A stretch of DNA of 14,873 nt from an uncultured Collinsella sp. (GTDB lineage Bacteria; Actinomycetota; Coriobacteriia; Coriobacteriales; Coriobacteriaceae). The stretch lies in assembly GCA_902474645.1 (NCBI GenBank), contig CABRWN010000033.1, positions 1 to 14,873 of the forward strand, written 5' to 3'. The translations under genes were made by a program, and so were the position numbers. The notes under the pieces are model-generated. The model was not told where the DNA came from and ran no database searches. It was given only the letters and a program-made list of their open reading frames with translations. This document shows, piece after piece, positions 5,947 through 12,519 of the stretch (positions are counted from its first letter, which is position 1; the number at the start of each line of letters is the position of its first letter).

Positions 5947-7827
5947 CTAGGCAGCCCGAACAGCGGGCTGGTCCTCGTCGATAAAGAAGCGCTTGTACCA
6001 CACCAAGAACACGAGCGGCGTATAGATCTTGCGCTGGAAATCGCCCTTGCCCGCAAAGTGCAGATCGAGCAGGTGCATGAGCTCGTCGGTATCGAAGAAC
6101 TCGCTTGCCCACGGCGCGGTGAAGTACTCCTTGACATAGTCGTACCACTTTTGCTCGCGCAGCCAGTAGACAATCGGCACCGGGAAGCCCACCTTGGGAC
6201 GGGTGGCCCACTCATCGGGCAGCGACTTGTTGGCAGCGTGGCGGAGCACCTGCTTGTTGCCGTTCTCGTTGATGCGGTAGCGGTCGGGAATGTGCTCGGC
6301 GAACTCCATGACTTTGCGGTCCAGGAAGGGCACGCGCAGCTCCAGCGAGTGCGCCATGCACATCTTGTCGGCCTTGAGCAGAATGTCGCCCGGGAGCCAC
6401 ATGTTCATGTCCAGGTACTGCTTCTTGACCAGTTCGGACTGACCCTTCACGCGTGCGTAGATGGGTGCAGCGAGCTCAAAGGCGCCGTCGCCGGTGTTGT
6501 ACTCGGGCTTGAGCACGCCGTCGACCTCGCGCTCCGGCCATACCAGAGCCTGTCCCAGGAACGACTTCTCGGGGATCTCGGCACCCTTGACCAGGAAGTT
6601 ATGTCCCTTGAAGTACGGCATATGCAGCGCCAGGTTACCGAGCGCGCGACGGATGGGCAGCGGCACCATCTTTTTGTACTTGCGCACCGGGACCGTATCC
6701 TCGTAGTAGGCGTAGCCGCCAAAGAGTTCGTCGGCGCCTTCGCCCGAAAGCACGACGGTAACGTCCTTGCGGGCCATCTCGGCCAAGAACCACAGCGGAA
6801 CGGAAGACAGGTTGGACTGCGGCTCGTCCATGTGATACTGGATGTCCTCGAGTGCACCGAAGAACTCGTCGGCGGTAATCATCTTGCGAACGTTTTCGAC
6901 GCCGAGCTTATCGGAAAGCTCCTTGGCGTAGTTGGTCTCGTTGAAGTTCTTGTAGTCAAAGCCCACCGAGAAGGTCTTGTCGGGCATGAGGCAAGCGGCG
7001 ATGTAGCTAGAGTCGACGCCACCGGAGAGGAACGACGCGACCTTGACGTCGGCGATGCGATGGGCCTCGACACTCTCGTGCACGACCTCGTCCAGCTCAT
7101 CGACATACTCTTCGAACGGCTTCTCGACGGCAGAGTAATCGCAATCCCAGTAGCGCTCGATGTTCATCTTGCCGGTCGGGATATCGACGGTAAAGTAGTG
7201 CGCCGGCGGCAGCTTGTAGACACCCTCGAAGAAGGTCTCCTCGGTTGCCGAATACTGCAGCGTCATGTACGGACGCAGGGCCTTTTTGTTGACCGCCTTG
7301 TGGAAGTGCGGGTAGTCCAGGAAGCTCTTGATCTCGGAACCAAAGAGCACGCCCGGAGCGCCGTCGCCCGCATCGGCCATGGGATAGTAGTAGAGCGGCT
7401 TGATGCCAAAGATGTCGCGGGCTCCAAAAAGCTTGTTCTTCTTTTTGTCCCAGATGACGAAGGCGTACATACCGCGTAAGCGATCGAGGACGGCCTCGCC
7501 CCACTCCTCGTAGCCGTGCAGGAGGCTCTCGGTGTCGGCGCCGCAGTGGAACTTGTAGCCCTTGGCCTCGAGCTCGGAACGGAGTTCTTGGAAGTTGTAG
7601 ATCTCACCGTTGAAGACAATGACGACGCTGCCGTCCTCGTTGGCCATGGGTTGAGCGCCGGCCTCGGTCAGGTCGAGGATCGACAGGCGGCGGAAGCCCA
7701 GGGCAACGCGGCCGTCGATAAACTGACCGCCCATGTCGGGACCGCGATGGACGATGCGGTCCATCATCTTGGTGAGCACCTCGGATTGGTTATCCGTCCC
7801 ACCGACAAAACCGACAAAACCGCACAT
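5947..7827 (-). CDS. asnB: Asparagine synthase (glutamine-hydrolysing)
   Basis: This enzyme makes asparagine from aspartate, ATP and glutamine. The 626-residue protein begins MCGFVGF, so Cys2 is the glutaminase nucleophile after Met removal. The class II amidotransferase domain has HRGPD (27-31), R47, the FNGEIYN segment with N73, and D98, all matching glutamine-binding positions. The synthetase domain has the ATP-pyrophosphatase loop S-G-G-V-D-S-S at 267-273 and later SGEGADELFGGY and the ELRVPFLDR segment. The length is that of the AsnB/AsnO group with a C-terminal extension. ATG 7827 has AGGGGA 6 nt upstream. It is flanked by the murE-like gene; some relatives (LtsA/AsnB types) amidate peptidoglycan precursors, but ordinary asparagine synthesis is the simplest reading. 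Confidence 0.94.
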   Translation of the reverse strand: MCGFVGFVGGTDNQSEVLTKMMDRIVHRGPDMGGQFIDGRVALGFRRLSILDLTEAGAQPMANEDGSVVIVFNGEIYNFQELRSELEAKGYKFHCGADTESLLHGYEEWGEAVLDRLRGMYAFVIWDKKKNKLFGARDIFGIKPLYYYPMADAGDGAPGVLFGSEIKSFLDYPHFHKAVNKKALRPYMTLQYSATEETFFEGVYKLPPAHYFTVDIPTGKMNIERYWDCDYSAVEKPFEEYVDELDEVVHESVEAHRIADVKVASFLSGGVDSSYIAACLMPDKTFSVGFDYKNFNETNYAKELSDKLGVENVRKMITADEFFGALEDIQYHMDEPQSNLSSVPLWFLAEMARKDVTVVLSGEGADELFGGYAYYEDTVPVRKYKKMVPLPIRRALGNLALHMPYFKGHNFLVKGAEIPEKSFLGQALVWPEREVDGVLKPEYNTGDGAFELAAPIYARVKGQSELVKKQYLDMNMWLPGDILLKADKMCMAHSLELRVPFLDRKVMEFAEHIPDRYRINENGNKQVLRHAANKSLPDEWATRPKVGFPVPIVYWLREQKWYDYVKEYFTAPWASEFFDTDELMHLLDLHFAGKGDFQRKIYTPLVFLVWYKRFFIDEDQPAVRAA

Positions 7828-7878
7828 ATACTATCCCCTCTGCTGTTGCTGGGCATCAAATCGAATCAGTAGCTTTTG

Positions 7879-7884
7879 AGTATA
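7879..7884 (-). promoter_or_regulatory. Candidate -10 box for asnB
   Basis: TATACT on the minus strand lies 51 nt before the asnB start. No good -35 hexamer is seen at 16-18 nt, so the promoter may be activator-dependent or the call may be wrong. Confidence 0.3.
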
Positions 7885-7996
7885 CCCGAGGGCGTAAAGA
7901 GGGGCGGAATGTTCAGGCAATCTCAACTGAATCAGCTCCGCGTGGACACGCGCCAGTTACCTTTAATGGATATGAGGTGAATGAGGCGATTGTTTT

Positions 7997-8004
7997 GCTA
8001 TACT
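7997..8004 (+). promoter_or_regulatory. Extended -10 promoter of tRNA-Val
   Basis: TATACT at 7999-8004 is preceded by TGC, giving the extended -10 pattern TGnTATACT. It ends 10 nt before the first base of the mature tRNA. A recognisable -35 box is lacking, which extended -10 promoters tolerate. Confidence 0.6.
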
Positions 8005-8014
8005 CTCTCCGCAC

Positions 8015-8090
8015 GGGCGATTGGCGCAACGGTTAGCGCAGGTGCTTTACACGCACAAGGCTGGGGGTTCGAATCCCTCATCGCCCACCA
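8015..8090 (+). tRNA. tRNA-Val (anticodon UAC)
   Basis: A 76-nt cloverleaf with CCA encoded. The acceptor strands GGGCGAT and ATCGCCC pair fully, followed by A and CCA. The D-stem is GCGC/GCGC with loop AACGGTTA. The anticodon stem GGTGC/GCACA has four pairs plus a G-A mismatch at the top, and the loop TTTACAC gives anticodon TAC, read as valine GUA (and probably other GUN) codons. The variable loop is AGGCT and the T-arm GGGGG-TTCGAAT-CCCTC. It is the only plus-strand gene of the window, with its own promoter and terminator. Its 3' 18 nt are duplicated downstream (8258-8275). Confidence 0.95.
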
Positions 8091-8139
8091 CTGATTTGAT
8101 AGGCTCCCAGCAATGGGGGCCTTTCTTTTTCGGGCCCAT
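8073..8139 (+). repeat. 67-bp direct repeat, copy 1 (tRNA-Val 3' end plus terminator)
   Basis: This copy holds the last 18 nt of tRNA-Val including CCA, the spacer, the terminator and GGGCCCAT. It is identical to 8258-8324, offset by 185. Homology resumes 5-6 nt later in an inverted T-arm-like motif. A duplicated tRNA 3' end is the usual mark left by integrases that use tRNA genes as attachment sites; tandem duplication by slippage is the alternative. Confidence 0.9.
8102..8130 (+). terminator. Terminator of tRNA-Val
   Basis: GGCTCCC pairs with GGGGGCC around a 6-nt AGCAAT loop (one T-G pair), followed by TTTCTTTTT. It begins 11 nt after the tRNA CCA. Confidence 0.85.
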
Positions 8140-8144
8140 TTCAT

Positions 8145-8158
8145 GGGATTCGAACCCG
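8145..8158 (-). repeat. Inverted T-arm-like motif, copy 1
   Basis: GGGATTCGAACCCG reads on the minus strand as CGGGTTCGAATCCC, the standard tRNA T-arm shape and the reverse of the tRNA-Val T-arm at 8064-8077. No acceptor, D or anticodon arm surrounds it, so it is not a tRNA. A second copy is at 8331-8344. Confidence 0.6.
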
Positions 8159-8170
8159 ACAGGGTGCGGA

Positions 8171-8250
8171 GCTGAGGAAACGCGCAAGCGTTTTCCAGCG
8201 CAGCACGCGAGGGCCGCAGGCCCGAAGCGGAAGCGGGCGGCGCCAGCCGC
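8171..8250. other. Three tandem GC-rich hairpins between the repeat copies
   Basis: In order: 8171-8199 (GCT..GGAAA-CGC with loop GCAA against GCG-TTTCC-AGC, with small bulges), 8211-8223 (GGGCC-GCA-GGCCC) and 8237-8250 (GCGGC-GCCA-GCCGC). The segment is much richer in GC than the AT-rich stretch that follows and encodes nothing I recognise. It could be a structured RNA piece, a REP-type element or remnant of an integrated element. Confidence 0.5.
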
Positions 8251-8257
8251 ACGCGAC

Positions 8258-8324
8258 ATCCCTCATCGCCCACCACTGATTTGATAGGCTCCCAGCAATG
8301 GGGGCCTTTCTTTTTCGGGCCCAT
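8258..8324 (+). repeat. 67-bp direct repeat, copy 2 (orphan tRNA-Val 3' end plus terminator)
   Basis: Identical to 8073-8139. The tRNA-derived part is only ATCCCTCATCGCCCACCA; the sequence before it has no likeness to the rest of the tRNA, so this is an orphan 3' fragment and not a second tRNA gene. It fits a leftover attachment half-site. Confidence 0.9.
8287..8315 (+). terminator. Duplicate terminator
   Basis: Exact copy of the tRNA-Val terminator with the same stem and T-run. It now follows no intact gene; it may act as a back-up terminator. Confidence 0.7.
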
Positions 8325-8330
8325 CGCAGA

Positions 8331-8344
8331 GGGATTCGAACCCG
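8331..8344 (-). repeat. Inverted T-arm-like motif, copy 2
   Basis: GGGATTCGAACCCG again, followed by CCAG where copy 1 has ACAG. It follows the second 67-bp repeat by 6 nt, as copy 1 follows the first by 5 nt, so repeat plus motif form one duplicated unit of roughly 88 bp with a diverged joint. Confidence 0.6.
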
Positions 8345-8373
8345 CCAGCACGTCTGCCACAAAGGCTGTGGCC

Positions 8374-8580
8374 AAAAAATGGCAAAAATGAGTACTGTTA
8401 CTAATTTTGTAGCAGCGATTTTTGGGTTTCGCTGGGTAAATCTAGCCCTGAATCAGCGATCTGAAGCCTTTGCTAGCTGTTTTCCATTAATATAACTGAA
8501 CATGTGTGGTCTAACAAATCCTAGATAGTCAGTTTCATATGAGATTCAACTGGTAACAGTACTCATATTTGATGTTTTTT
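8374..8580. mobile_element. AT-rich 207-bp segment bounded by imperfect inverted repeats (possible MITE or relic)
   Basis: The left end (8374-8401) and the right end (8553-8580, reversed) share AAAAAA, then after a short mismatched stretch a C, AAA, and the perfect 14-mer ATGAGTACTGTTAC. The inside is clearly richer in A and T than the flanking genes and has no plausible gene on either strand. The layout resembles a small non-autonomous element or the ends of a deleted insertion. I could not identify a target-site duplication with certainty, and no known IS family was recognised. Confidence 0.4.
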
Positions 8581-8597
8581 GACCAGCAGGTCTCCCT

Positions 8598-8616
8598 GCC
8601 TTAGCAAATCTAAGGC
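8598..8616. other. Perfect 7-bp hairpin
   Basis: GCCTTAG and CTAAGGC pair perfectly around CAAAT. On the minus strand TTTT lies before it and no T-run after it, so it is not a standard terminator in that direction. It directly follows the large post-argD hairpin. Confidence 0.45.
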
Positions 8617-8676
8617 AAAACGGGCTCCAGACCGCTGAATCATGCCACATAGGGCACGCCCGCAGTCCGGAACCCG
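8617..8676 (-). terminator. Long hairpin with short U-run after argD
   Basis: 8621-8635 and 8662-8676 pair over 15 consecutive positions (three of them G-U in minus-strand RNA), and an inner GTGCC/GGCAT helix lies within. On the minus strand the structure is followed by TTTTG. It begins 26 nt after the argD stop and is the likely end of the arginine operon transcript, though the U-tract is short and the helix is longer than in usual terminators. Confidence 0.55.
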
Positions 8677-8701
8677 GTCCAAATTGAGTTATTGCGCTGC
8701 G

Positions 8702-9985
8702 TTAGACCAAGACACCCGACAGGATCTCGATCAGACTGTCCACGTCGGCTTCCTCGCAGACGAGCGGCGGCAAGAAACGCAGCGTATGAGCACCCGTAGC
8801 GTTAATCACGGCACCGGCGGCCAGCGCGCGGGCAACAATATCATGTGCGTCGCCCGCGGCATCATCCAAATCACAGCCGAGCATCAGGCCACGGCCACGC
8901 ACCTCTACCACGTGCGGGAGCTTGGCCAGCGCCTGCTCCATATAGGCGCCTACCTTGGCAGCATGGTCGGCATAATCGCCGCGCACGAGCGCGGAGAGCG
9001 TCGCGGCACACGCCGCGATGGCCAAGCAGCTACCGCCAAAGGTCGAACCGTGGTCGCCCGGCTTAAACACGTCGGCAATCTCCTTCTTTGCCACGACGGC
9101 ACCCATGGGCACGCCGTCGGCAATGCCCTTGGCAAGGCTCATGATGTCGGGCTCCACGCCATAGGTTTGGAATGCAAATGGCTTGCCGGAGCGGAAGATG
9201 CCGCACTGGACCTCGTCGGCGATAAGCACGGCGCCCACTTCGTGTGCCAGGTCGCGCGCTGCCGCCATAAACTCCTCGGTCATGGGGTGCACGCCACTCT
9301 CACCCTGGATCGGCTCGAGCATCACGGCACAAATCTCGCTCCCCAGCTGCTTAAAGATCGCACGCAGCTCGTCCACATCGTTGGGCGTGCAGGCCACAAA
9401 GCCACCCGGCAGCGGACGGAAACTATCCTGCAGCCAATCCTGCATGGTGGCGGCAATGGTCTCGAGCGTACGGCCGTGGAAGCCGCCGCGCATGCACACG
9501 ATGGTGTTGCCGCCATTACCGGCACGCTTGGCGTACAGGCGCGCGAGCTTCATCGAGCCCTCGTTGGCCTCGGCGCCGGAGTTGGCAAAGAAGGTCTCCC
9601 AAACCTGCTCATCCGCAGCTGGGGCACCAAGAGCAGCTGCCGTGGTCTCATCGCCGGCGGCAATGGCATCGGCAAGCACGCGCGCACCATCTACGTCGTC
9701 GTTAGCAAGCTTGGACAGCAGCGCCGCGACCTGTCCGCGCTGCTCGATGTAGAAGTAATTGGAGACATGCATGAGCTTTTTGGTCTGTGCCTCGAGCGCC
9801 GAGAGCACAGCCGGGTTGCCATGACCTAGGCTGCACACGCCAATGCCGGCAAGAAAGTCGAGGTACTCACGGCCATCGTCGCCGGTGAGCTTCATGCCGT
9901 GACCCTCGACAAACTCGACCGGAGAGCGGCCAAAGGTATGCATAACGTAATGGGATTCAAGCGATTGCTGAGCTGCAAGTGACAT
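8702..9985 (-). CDS. argD: Acetylornithine aminotransferase
   Basis: This PLP enzyme converts N-acetylglutamate semialdehyde and glutamate to N-acetylornithine and 2-oxoglutarate, the fourth step of arginine synthesis. The 427-residue protein has the fold-type I class III signatures: FFANSGAEANE (132-142), F-H-G-R (169-172), LEPIQGESG (223-231), the cofactor-binding D257-E258-V-Q, and the Schiff-base lysine K286 in SLAKG. Compared with the usual 390-405 residues it carries about 30 extra residues, rich in Ala and Asp, at roughly 96-127 just before the NSGAEANE strand. ATG 9985 has GAAAGGT 6 nt upstream. It is the last gene of argCJBD, 69 nt after argB. Confidence 0.95.
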   Translation of the reverse strand: MSLAAQQSLESHYVMHTFGRSPVEFVEGHGMKLTGDDGREYLDFLAGIGVCSLGHGNPAVLSALEAQTKKLMHVSNYFYIEQRGQVAALLSKLANDDVDGARVLADAIAAGDETTAAALGAPAADEQVWETFFANSGAEANEGSMKLARLYAKRAGNGGNTIVCMRGGFHGRTLETIAATMQDWLQDSFRPLPGGFVACTPNDVDELRAIFKQLGSEICAVMLEPIQGESGVHPMTEEFMAAARDLAHEVGAVLIADEVQCGIFRSGKPFAFQTYGVEPDIMSLAKGIADGVPMGAVVAKKEIADVFKPGDHGSTFGGSCLAIAACAATLSALVRGDYADHAAKVGAYMEQALAKLPHVVEVRGRGLMLGCDLDDAAGDAHDIVARALAAGAVINATGAHTLRFLPPLVCEEADVDSLIEILSGVLV

Positions 9986-10054
9986 GGGATACCTTTCGTT
10001 GGGCGCCAGACGGCGCGAGGCTATGGGTGTAGGAATGGGGCGGCTGCGGGTCAG

Positions 10055-11035
10055 CTAGACCGTTTGAAGCTTCTCGACCTCGTCAAGGTTCTCGGTCAGA
10101 CGCGCAGCAAACGTCGAAAGCGGATGCGGATGCGTATCGAACTCATAAGCCATCTCGGTGGAATGGATCACGGTGCCGACGCCGGCATCGGTCAGCAGCT
10201 CCAGGAGCAGCGAATGCGGCGTAGTACCGTTAATGATGTGGGCACGAAATACGCCGCCGGTAAGCGCATCGACGGCCGCACGCAGCTTGGGAATCATGCC
10301 CTTATCGACCTCGCCGCCGTAGAGCATTTCGTTAACCTCGTCGAGCGTTAGGTTGGAGATAAGCGAGTCCTTGTCGCTAAAGTCTTTGTACAGGCCATCG
10401 ACATCGGTCAAAAAGATCGCCTTATGCGCGTGGAGCGCCGCGGCAACGGCACCGGCGGCGGTGTCGGCGTTGATGTTGAAGAAACCGCCGTCCTCCCCCG
10501 CCGCGACGGTAGCGATGACGGGGATGTACTCGCTATCGAGTAAGCGCTCGATATAGTCGGTGTTGACGTGCGTCACTTTGCCCACGCGACCGAGCTCGGA
10601 GTCGAGCGGCTCGGCGATGAGCGTGCCGGCATCGCTGCCCGACACGCCCACGGCCAGGTTGCCGTGGTGGTTGACGGCAGCAACCAGCTCCTGGTTGACC
10701 TTGCCGCCCAGCACCTCGCGCACGATATCCATAGTCGCCGGCGTGGTCACGCGCTGACCGTTCTTAAACTCGACGGGAATATCGTAATGGCTCAGCGCCT
10801 CGTTGATAGCCTTGCCGCCGCCGTGCACGATGACGGGACGCATACCGATGATCTTGAGCAAAACGATGTCGCTCATCACGTCGCGGCGCAGCTGCTCATC
10901 AACCATGGCGGCTCCGCCATATTTGGTAACAACCGTCTTGCCGGTCAGGTTCTTAATCCACGGCAGCGCTTCGAACAGCAGCTGCGCGGTTGCTTCGTTG
11001 GATTCGCTCGAACGACAATCGCGTGCGAATTTCAT
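10055..11035 (-). CDS. argB: Acetylglutamate kinase
   Basis: This enzyme phosphorylates N-acetylglutamate with ATP, the second step of arginine synthesis. The 326-residue protein has K38 in KYGG, the H-G-G-G loop (71-74), a GQRVTT substrate segment, and the late NINADTAAGAVA and LTDVDGL segments. An N-terminal helix (LLFEALPWIKNLTGKTVV) precedes the kinase core, as in arginine-sensitive acetylglutamate kinases and unlike the short insensitive E. coli type, so feedback inhibition by arginine is expected. The ATG at 11035 with GAGG nearby was chosen; a further-upstream TTG at 11095 is in frame but has no ribosome site. It lies 81 nt after argJ and 69 nt before argD. Confidence 0.95.
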   Translation of the reverse strand: MKFARDCRSSESNEATAQLLFEALPWIKNLTGKTVVTKYGGAAMVDEQLRRDVMSDIVLLKIIGMRPVIVHGGGKAINEALSHYDIPVEFKNGQRVTTPATMDIVREVLGGKVNQELVAAVNHHGNLAVGVSGSDAGTLIAEPLDSELGRVGKVTHVNTDYIERLLDSEYIPVIATVAAGEDGGFFNINADTAAGAVAAALHAHKAIFLTDVDGLYKDFSDKDSLISNLTLDEVNEMLYGGEVDKGMIPKLRAAVDALTGGVFRAHIINGTTPHSLLLELLTDAGVGTVIHSTEMAYEFDTHPHPLSTFAARLTENLDEVEKLQTV

Positions 11036-11116
11036 AATCTGCCTCGTCTTTCGTATCGTTATCGCGCCGTGCTCCGCTGTCCGCAATCGCGGCAAGATGC
11101 GCAGCGTGCCTGGAAT

Positions 11117-12385
11117 CTAGGAACGGTAGTCGCCGTTGATGGAGATGTACTCATGCGTGAGGTCGCAGGTCCACACAGTCGTTGCCGCGTCGCCTGCGCC
11201 CAGGTCGGCCGAGATCACGATCTCGGGCGCCTCGAAACGTCGTAGAGCCTCGTCCTCGTCAAAGGGAACAGTCAGACCGTCGCGACAGACGGGCATGCCC
11301 ATCATGTCGATGGAAACGTCTTCCTGATTAAACTTAACGCCGCACTTGCCAAGCGCCATGGCAACGCGGCCCCAGTTGCAGTCGTGGCCGGCAATGCAGG
11401 TCTTAACGAGCGGCGAGTTGGCAACGGCACGGGCGGCGATATCGGCTTCCTCGTCGTTCACGGCGCCGGTAACGTTGACCGTAACAAGCTTGGATGCGCC
11501 CTCACCATCGGCGGCGATATTGCGCGCCAGGCTCTCGCACACCTCGTGCACGGCAAATGCCAACTCGCCAAAGGCATCGGAACCCTCGACGATAGGCTCG
11601 GCATCTGCGGCAGCGGCGCCGGAGGCAAGCATGATGCAGGTGTCGTTGGTCGAGGTGTCGGAATCGACCGTTACCTTGTTAAAGGTCTGCTTGACGGTCG
11701 AGAGCAGCAGGGCATGAAGTGCCGCAGGCTCGACGGGGGCATCGGTGGTGATAACTGCGATCATGGTGGCCATGTTGGGCATGATCATGCCCGAGCCCTT
11801 GCACATTCCGCCTACCGTATAGACATTGCCCGCATGACCCGCAGCCTCGCTGACGTAGGACACGGCGTACTCCTTGGAGTGCGTGTCGGTCGTTATGATG
11901 GCGCGAGCGGCATCGGCGCCACCGTGGGCGGAGAGCGCCTCGTAGGCAGCAGGAATGGCGGTCTCAAACGTGTCGATCGGCAGAATCTGGCCAATCACGC
12001 CCGTGGAGGCAACCAGAATCTGCTGGGGCTCGCAGCCGATGACCTGCGATGCGATGCTGCACGTCTCGCGCGCGCATGCAAGGCCGGTCTCACCCGTGGC
12101 GGCGTTGGCATTGCCAGAGTTAACCGAAACGCCGGCAATGATACCGTAACCCTTGTCGGCACCGCCCAGGTTGGCACGGCTCACCTGCACGGGCGCCGCG
12201 CAAAAGCGATTGGTGGTAAACACGCCGGCGCCGGGACCGGGTTTATCGGGCACGACGAGCGCGTAATCCAGACGCTCGGGGTTCTTGCGGAACCCAGCGT
12301 GGATGCCTGCAGCCTTAAAACCAGCCGCAGCCGTAACGCCACCCTCGACGGCGCGAATCTTGATATCAAACAGCTCGGTATTCAT
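11117..12385 (-). CDS. argJ: Bifunctional glutamate N-acetyltransferase / ornithine acetyltransferase
   Basis: ArgJ transfers the acetyl group from N-acetylornithine to glutamate (and in bifunctional forms also uses acetyl-CoA), so the acetyl group is recycled and ornithine is released. The 422-residue precursor is of normal length. It should cleave itself before Thr207 in the motif K-G-S-G-M-I-M-P-N-M-A-T, making alpha and beta chains; S127-T128-G129 fits the oxyanion site. The usual I-H-P-N or I-A-P-N reads I-M-P-N here. The ribosome site AAGGAG lies 11 nt before the ATG, a longer gap than for the neighbours, which may lower its translation. It is second in argCJBD, 134 nt after argC. Confidence 0.96.
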   Translation of the reverse strand: MNTELFDIKIRAVEGGVTAAAGFKAAGIHAGFRKNPERLDYALVVPDKPGPGAGVFTTNRFCAAPVQVSRANLGGADKGYGIIAGVSVNSGNANAATGETGLACARETCSIASQVIGCEPQQILVASTGVIGQILPIDTFETAIPAAYEALSAHGGADAARAIITTDTHSKEYAVSYVSEAAGHAGNVYTVGGMCKGSGMIMPNMATMIAVITTDAPVEPAALHALLLSTVKQTFNKVTVDSDTSTNDTCIMLASGAAAADAEPIVEGSDAFGELAFAVHEVCESLARNIAADGEGASKLVTVNVTGAVNDEEADIAARAVANSPLVKTCIAGHDCNWGRVAMALGKCGVKFNQEDVSIDMMGMPVCRDGLTVPFDEDEALRRFEAPEIVISADLGAGDAATTVWTCDLTHEYISINGDYRS

Positions 12386-12467
12386 CGTCTTTATGACTCC
12401 TTATGTCAAACAAAAAACGGACATCGGTTGGTGCGCCATGCCAGTCGTGATCATGAGACCAGCTTAA

Positions 12468-12483
12468 GAGTGGCGCCCCACTC
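12468..12483 (-). other. Small hairpin between argC and argJ
   Basis: GAGTG and CACTC pair around a 6-nt GC-rich loop. It lies in the 134-nt gap between argC and argJ, longer than the other gaps of the operon. No U-tract follows, so attenuation is not supported; it may mark an RNA-processing or stability site. Confidence 0.25.
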
Positions 12484-12519
12484 GATGCCCGACTACCAAA
12501 TCGTTAACAATCGAATGTG

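Noticed and set aside
6058..7479. 473-codon plus-strand open frame opposite asnB
   Set aside because: Antisense shadow of a fully conserved asparagine synthase.
8073..8324. CRISPR array or second tRNA gene from the repeat pair
   Set aside because: There are only two copies, the unit is a tRNA tail plus terminator, and the second copy lacks the other tRNA arms.
7998..8375. Minus-strand open frame of 125 codons across the tRNA and its duplicate
   Set aside because: It runs antisense through the tRNA and both terminator copies, and its repeated peptide is only the translation of the 67-bp repeat.
8298..8495. Plus-strand open frame of 65 codons after the second repeat
   Set aside because: It starts within the duplicate terminator, has no ribosome site and runs through the inverted-repeat end.
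8642..9829. 395-codon plus-strand open frame opposite argD
   Set aside because: Antisense to argD; starts inside the post-argD hairpin and has no family features.
11036..11095. Upstream TTG start of argB (20 extra residues)
   Set aside because: The TTG lacks a ribosome site; the ATG at 11035 has GAGG and matches the N-terminus of arginine-sensitive kinases.
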